From positions 27,971,036 through 28,035,035 of the forward strand of contig NC_092271.1 in the NCBI RefSeq assembly GCF_036320965.1: 64,000 nucleotides of DNA, given 5' to 3'. Positions within the stretch are counted from its first letter, which is position 1, and every line of letters starts with the position of its first letter. This document shows, piece after piece, positions 59,236 through 64,000 of this stretch. A program made the translations under genes and the position numbers. The DNA comes from Panulirus ornatus (Eukaryota; Arthropoda; Malacostraca; Decapoda; Palinuridae). Below the pieces are notes generated by a model that searched no databases, had not been told where the DNA came from, and saw only the letters and a program-made list of their open reading frames with translations.

Positions 59236-59712
59236 ATCTCAAACAACAAACACAGCGTGTCCTAGAGTGGTCCTGGATCAGGCTAGTTTGTGTCAACTAT
59301 CGTCAGGGTCATCATCTGGGACGCCGATCTCCACCGATGTTGTCTTAATGACACGATGCAGCGTCGGTTGACGGGGTTAACGCGTTCACCCAGCGCACGG
59401 GTCATGGCATGACATACCTGGACAGGTCAAAGGTCAAGGCGTCATGACACACCTGGTCACGTGCAGGTCACACTTCACCTCCTAACATTAACAAAGGTGA
59501 AGACGGCTTTAGTTACATCTAACGTGACCAACGACCCGCTAACACGATAGCGTCACACGGCTCGAACGCGGGCCTGCCGCCTAGCGTCGCCTCTGTCCTG
59601 GGGTAATCATGTCAACATGCTTCACCTACTGTGAGGTGCGCCACACTTCAGACTGATAATGACCGACATGACTCCAGGTCGGCGGTGTGATGAGCGTTGT
59701 TCACGGTGACGA

Positions 59713-59832
59713 AATATATAAGTCCCACATCACAGTTCAGCTGGAGAGGTTCAACCACCTTCAAAGACGTCTGAGGTTCAACGAGTTTCAGTAAGGTTCA
59801 ACGACGTCTGAGGTTCAACGAGTTTCAGTAAG
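59713..59832 (+). promoter_or_regulatory. Possible core promoter and non-coding first exon
   Basis: ATATATAAGTCCC (TATA box, about 59,712-59,724), then TCACAGTTCAGCTGG about 30 bp on. A 37-bp tandem duplication (GACGTCTGAGGTTCAACGAG...) follows and ends in TTTCA/GTAAGT, a donor with a perfect intron side. It would transcribe toward the minus-strand gene's first exon, in antisense. No coding frame. Confidence 0.25.
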
Positions 59833-60266
59833 TTTCAACGAAATAAACTCATCGTTTTTCGAATATATTTTGGACGACTCATTCATTAGTACCGCCCACG
59901 GGGCCGCCTTTCTTTTTAATATCACCAAACTGGATATAAGGGAATTACAGAAGTACTTATCATTTCCATCATTTTCCTTAAAAAATATCTACCCGGATTA
60001 AGTGGTAAGTTAATTACTTTAATAGAGTTGGTCTTCATCTTAAAATCTCTGATAATAATACGATAAAACTTCAAATTCCACTCAAGCCTTATATATAAAG
60101 CTTCTCAGAATTATGTGTTTATAATAATGTACTTTAGGGATTATCTTCGTATATTTTTTTCTTTTGAAATTATTTTAGACTTTGGTTTCAATAAGCGTAC
60201 ACTTTCAACTCACTAAACCCCGTTTACCTAGAGAAAAATAAGTGAAGTAATTATGTCGGGTCTTAC
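59833..60266 (-). other. Start of intron 1, no feature seen
   Basis: AT-rich intron sequence following the exon 1 donor of the minus-strand gene. Confidence 0.5.
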
Positions 60267-60281
60267 CTTATCTGCATCCAT
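60267..60281 (-). CDS. First coding exon of the minus-strand split gene
   Basis: Fifteen coding bases reading MDADK from an ATG at 60,281-60,279 in a good context (TTATCATGG). They are followed by a strong donor, AAG then GTAAGACC. The exon ends in phase 0, which matches the phase-0 start of the exon at 43,280-43,343. A TATA box lies 58 bp upstream, giving a short 5' leader of roughly 35 bases. A coding exon this small would be invisible without its splice site. The call rests on the donor, the ATG, the TATA box and the phase match together. Confidence 0.55.
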
Positions 60282-60338
60282 GATAAGTGAGGTTGGCAGA
60301 TGACCTTCCTTGGTTGGTGTCCGATGTCAAGATGACAA

Positions 60339-60347
60339 CTTATATAC
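60339..60347 (-). promoter_or_regulatory. TATA box of the minus-strand split gene
   Basis: GTATATAAG on the minus strand. About 30 bases downstream (near 60,316) is the expected start of transcription, and the ATG follows. Farther upstream are inverted CCAAT boxes at about 60,591-60,602 (TGATTGGCTGAG) and 60,875-60,882, and a GC-box-like GGGCGGAGC at about 60,869. No clear initiator motif is visible. Confidence 0.45.
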
Positions 60348-61093
60348 TGACGGGGACCAACACATCGCCGACATGTGTCCACAACGAAGGCAGAATTTTG
60401 CGGACTTTTAATTCTGCTTCTTTCCCGTCTTTCTCCCCCCCAGTCATTATTTACAAAGGCGATTGTTCATTAATCTTCACGATGCTTCTAATCCTTTCTA
60501 TCATGCTGACTAATGAGCGTTTTTAATCTAAAGATTAATGTGCATTAAATTAATGCTTCTTTTCTATACAGTCACCTGCCAGTAGGCGAGAGCTGATTGG
60601 CTGAGACTCACAGTGGGAGGAGATTCCAGGATTCCAATATCGGTTGGGGATGCCGGTTGACGTATTCCCGCTACGATTTTACACTTATCTGTGGCTTCCC
60701 CTTACGTGCGCGAGTACTGGCACGCCTTGGTCTGATCACTGCGTCCCCAGTATGGGGCTTTACAAGCACTAATGATCAAGAATACTGACACATTATACAA
60801 TACAGTTGATAAGCCAGCTACAGCTAGCAACTGAGAACTCTCTCTCTCTTTGACGGCAGGAATAAATGGGCGGAGCTAACCAATTTCAACAGGAGCTGGG
60901 GGAATGTCCGTGTTTACTGACTAAGTGCCAATGGTCGCCACACAGACGTTAATCGAATATGAAACCAAATCATACTGCGCGCCCTACCCAGCACAGTCTT
61001 GTCCCAAACGTGGACTTTCTGCCAATTGGAATGCTAGCATTTGAGGTCGAGATTTCAGACTCTGTCAGCCATTGGACCTCTGGTGGGATAAAA

Positions 61094-61104
61094 TTATATA
61101 AGCA
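61094..61104 (+). promoter_or_regulatory. Possible TATA box
   Basis: AATTATATAAGCACC, with an inverted CCAAT (GCCATTGGACC) about 30 bp upstream. No gene can be attached to it, though an exon-like segment starts at 61,320. Confidence 0.25.
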
Positions 61105-61319
61105 CCACAGCGTTCCTATGAGGGATGCTCTTATTCGATTATAACTTTATACACAAACACATTTTGCGTAGTGGTAGGCTCTTGTGTTTTTCTGACTAGG
61201 GGATGTGGGGCGTTAGACGCAAGTTTAAGGTGTATGTAATGCAATAACCTCGTCACACCAGAGATAGAACGGTATATAATAAGGATTTTCAACTATTCTT
61301 TGTTTCAAATTACTGCAAG

Positions 61320-61543
61320 CCTGGCAATGAGTGGGCTTCCCTCCTCCATGACGCAACACTTGACCAAGACTTCAAAGTTGTCACCAGGGATGGACGTGGT
61401 AACCTCAGCCAGGTTCACCGTGAACAAAGAACGTTCGTTCCCTCTGCGGCCGCTCCTCCGCCTGGTCTGAGGGCTGATGCCTTCCACTGTTCACGGCAGC
61501 AGATTGCACCTCACAAGCGACGTCGTTCATGTTACGTACGGCA
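61320..61543 (+). CDS. Ambiguous exon-like segment with GTGAGT donor
   Basis: After a weak acceptor (CAAATTACTGCAAG) one plus-strand frame is open for 74 codons (PGNEWASLLHDATLDQDFKV, then TRDGRGNLSQVHREQRTFVP, then a basic RRRSCY end). It stops just past a perfect donor, GGCA then GTGAGTGTA. A second plus frame and the minus strand (including VNLAEVTTSIPGDNFEVLVK) are also open and protein-like. The segment therefore looks like real or formerly coding DNA, but strand and frame are undecided. It may be part of a retroelement. Confidence 0.3.
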
Positions 61544-61677
61544 GTGAGTGTACGTATACCATGCACAGCAGGATGCTCAGGGTCAGACGGGGGCTTCCGA
61601 AACAACCAATGTGGCCAACACAAGGAAGAACTACACACATGTATGGTACATACAGCAATACATACATCTTCCTCACA

Positions 61678-61680
<3 letters not shown>

Positions 61681-61727
<47 letters not shown>
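61681..61727. repeat. (GT)n microsatellite
   Basis: Uninterrupted GT. Runs of G (61,819-61,832) and C (61,921-61,936) plus CA follow. Confidence 0.98.
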
Positions 61728-61728
<1 letters not shown>

Positions 61729-61736
61729 TCACACGA

Positions 61737-61920
61737 AAGAGTTCAAACATAGTACATACATAAGAGGTCAAGAGCCGGGGCAACACGGGTGTAATGTTCT
61801 CTCTCACTTTGCAAAGCAGGGGGGGGGGGGGCAGTCTTCAATTTGTTCAGATTAACTTGTACAGAGCTTCAGTACGCTGCATCCTCACCTCCACATCACT
61901 AGTTTTTGTTCCAGTGAGCG

Positions 61921-61951
<31 letters not shown>

Positions 61952-62534
61952 TTTTACAAGCTGCCGCCATCTTTGGGTTTTTCTTGGGTAAATTACCGTC
62001 TCTTACGTGGTGATGTTTCTGTCTCCACCAAACGCATGGCAGAAGTTATTGTTGCGAGAATGAAGGCATTTATCCTCCTCTTCCACCACGAAGAACCTCT
62101 TCTTCCAGTCCGTGCTTCAGCCGTTCCTCTTCTGAGAAAATTCAGACAAGAGATCAGGCACATCGGGGTTGGAAAATCTCTCCTGCCTCTGATTCCCGCT
62201 CGTCCGTAATCATTACAAGCAAGTTATCGGTGAGGCAGTGTTCCTTTATCCAGAGGAAGTGCACTAACCTCTCCTCGTCATCCAATGGTAGGTCTTTCTG
62301 GTCTTTAGCTATGGACATCGCTAACTACTTGTCGCTCCATCTTTCCTACATTTTACTTTACTACACCTTACTCTCCCTCTGGTTCTCGATCCTTCCTTAT
62401 CTCTACTTTGAATAACTATAACATTCCTTCACCAGCATAGCTCCTCTTACTAATCCTGTGCCCCTCACCACAATCTTTTTCTGAACTGTCCGAAAAGCAC
62501 TTCTCTCTGATTAGGTGTCGAAATTTATTTTTTT
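61737..62534. other. No gene established
   Basis: Homopolymer runs, then unique DNA. The 78-codon frame at 61,973-62,209 (RMAEVIVARMKAFILLFHHE) may be upstream LINE sequence belonging to the 62.5-kb copy. 63,116-63,734 is AT-rich and featureless. Confidence 0.4.
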
Positions 62535-63115
62535 TCGACCAGCTGCTCCGTTTATACAGTGGACTGATCCGTCCTTGCATGGAGTACTGCTCTCACATCT
62601 GGGGTGGTCCTACTTCTTCAACATTACTCGAGAGTCATGCCGAAAGCGGTCAGACTTGTCAACTCTCCCAGGTTAACTTCAAAACTTGACCCACTTCCCC
62701 TACGCCGCAATGGTGGTCCACTTTCCCTCATCTTTAAGTGGTACTCTGATTTTAGCTCCCGAGAGCTGGCTCCTTGTTTGTCCACACCACTAGCTAGACC
62801 AAGTAATACTCAGCAAGCTGCTACGTCACATGATTGCTGTGTGGCCGTCGGCAACTCAAGGGTGGGTTGTTTTGACATATGTTTCTTTCCCTTCACCTCG
62901 AAGTTTTGGAACTCTCTACCCTCTCACGTTCTTCCCAATAACTACAGTCTGACACTGTTTAAAGGACGAGCTTTTTACTTCCTCCAAAAATCGTAAATAC
63001 TCTCCTTTATCTCTTGTTTTTCCCTTTAATTAATCTGTCCACATTTTAATTAGGCCTGGCCTTGATGTGGACTTTTCCTCGTGAGTGGAGCCTCCAACGC
63101 GGAAAAGGAAGAAAA
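62535..63115 (+). pseudogene. LINE pol C-terminus and 3' UTR (family shared with 24.8 kb)
   Basis: Reads QLLRLYSGLIRPCMEYCSHI, then AVRLVNSPRLTSKLDPLPLR, SLIFKWYSDFSSRELAPC, LARPSNTQQAATSHDCCVAV and FTSKFWNSLPSHVLPNNYSL, the classic C-terminal signature of Jockey/CR1-type LINEs. It is followed by a 3' UTR with GGCCTGGCCTTGATGTGGAC, as at 24.8 kb. It has one frame shift near 62,640. It is 5'-truncated, as most LINE copies are. Confidence 0.75.
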
Positions 63116-63734
63116 GGTGTTGGGTGTCCACTGATGTACTTTCTTCAATTCCAATAAGTTGTTTTTGTGGTGCGTTTAATCTACCTATCTACTACTGTTA
63201 TCTTCTTTTAATATTCCTTTGGCGCCTCCACTTTATCATATTTTTTCCCTCCTAGTACCACACATATCGTTTACCGCATTTATTTACATTATTCTAAGTT
63301 ACCCATACGCCATGCTTCGGCACCTAGTACTATTACAGAAAACGAAAATTTCTAGGGATAACGGTGCTAAGATACGTGCCTAACGTACAGTATGTACTCT
63401 GGTTTTAAGTCGTACACATACAGGCCACAGGCATGCATAGGTTTTCCTCAAGAATGACATATATAAAAGTCACACGTCCAGCGTGAAACATGATGTTTGA
63501 GGTCGTATATGGGCGAAGGTAGCAGGGTTTTCACTTTAACGTAGAAATATCTGGAAAAAGAAATATTTGGATAGTTAAGCACAGAGAAGAAAAGATCCTG
63601 AGGTTCAGTCCTGGTGCTCTAGCGTCACATGAGCAAGACAAGTGAGATGGATGGGTCCTGTAAGCTGGCTCCTCCTTCTGATAGTTTTCATATAACCATC
63701 AGAAAGGCGAAGAGAAGTTCTCTTGTAACACTGA

Positions 63735-63905
63735 CTTGTCAGCTATCTTCACCTGAGGTGTATCTAGATTTGTGTATCTTCACCTGATATGTATCTTTAC
63801 TTGTCATACATCTATCTTCACTTGTCAAGCATCTAAGACTTATCTATCTTCACCTGCCATGCGTTTAGACTTGTACCTTAACATAGCATGTATCTTCACT
63901 GACGT
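63735..63905. repeat. Degenerate ~25-bp repeat
   Basis: TATCTTCACCTGATATGTAT-like units, diverged (CACTTGTCATACATCTA and CACCTGCCATGCGTTTA). Confidence 0.65.
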
Positions 63906-64000
63906 CCACTGAGATTTTCTTATTACCTCTTTCACAATCACAAGCTTATCATATCTAACTGTTCCAAAATCAATCTACTTATGTATGAACTGTATGATTG

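Overview
This 64-kb window is eukaryotic nuclear DNA, most likely from a decapod crustacean. The organism is inferred from three things: very dense microsatellites (TA, CT/GA, GT/CA, often more than 60 bp), numerous minisatellites, and decayed LINE and tRNA-SINE copies whose 3' sequences I associate with decapod genomes. There are no operons, ribosome binding sites, CRISPR arrays or long intact genes. Most long open frames are minisatellites or microsatellites read as protein.

The best genic signal is a split gene on the minus strand. Short exons with good splice sites and matching phases lie at 60,267-60,281 (ATG, five codons), 43,280-43,343, 30,562-30,797, 30,233-30,306 and 27,536-27,591, with a possible 48-nt in-phase cassette exon at 28,672-28,719. 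They sum to about 148 codons (164 with the cassette). A TATA box lies 58 bp upstream of the ATG. The 3' end is not certain; a phase-compatible final exon at 856-1,181 is possible but weak. I do not recognise the protein. A weaker plus-strand chain lies inside its introns: a GC-rich promoter with ETS-like and YY1-like motifs and a first exon at 39,259-39,357, an exon at 42,012-42,109, and perhaps a last exon at 56,985-57,390. Other isolated exon-like pieces are at 35,004-35,095 with 35,269-35,665, 52,060-52,291 and 61,320-61,543.

Layout: 1-6 kb is minisatellites, a possible CpG-type promoter and a SINE. 7-8, 18, 20, 22, 25, 45, 50, 53-55 and 62.5 kb hold LINE fragments of at least three lineages. 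8-15 kb is minisatellite-rich, with an unusual tandem hairpin array at 13.85-14.12 kb. 27-31 kb holds the 3' exon cluster of the minus-strand gene. 31-60 kb is its long introns with nested repeats and candidate nested exons. 60-61 kb is the promoter region.

The most unusual non-genic structures are a dispersed fold-back repeat built from a 21-bp unit (five copies), a two-level 27-bp/594-bp satellite at 3.9-5.4 kb, TA microsatellites joined to the 3' ends of one LINE family, and minisatellites that multiply 5'-splice-site-like sequences.
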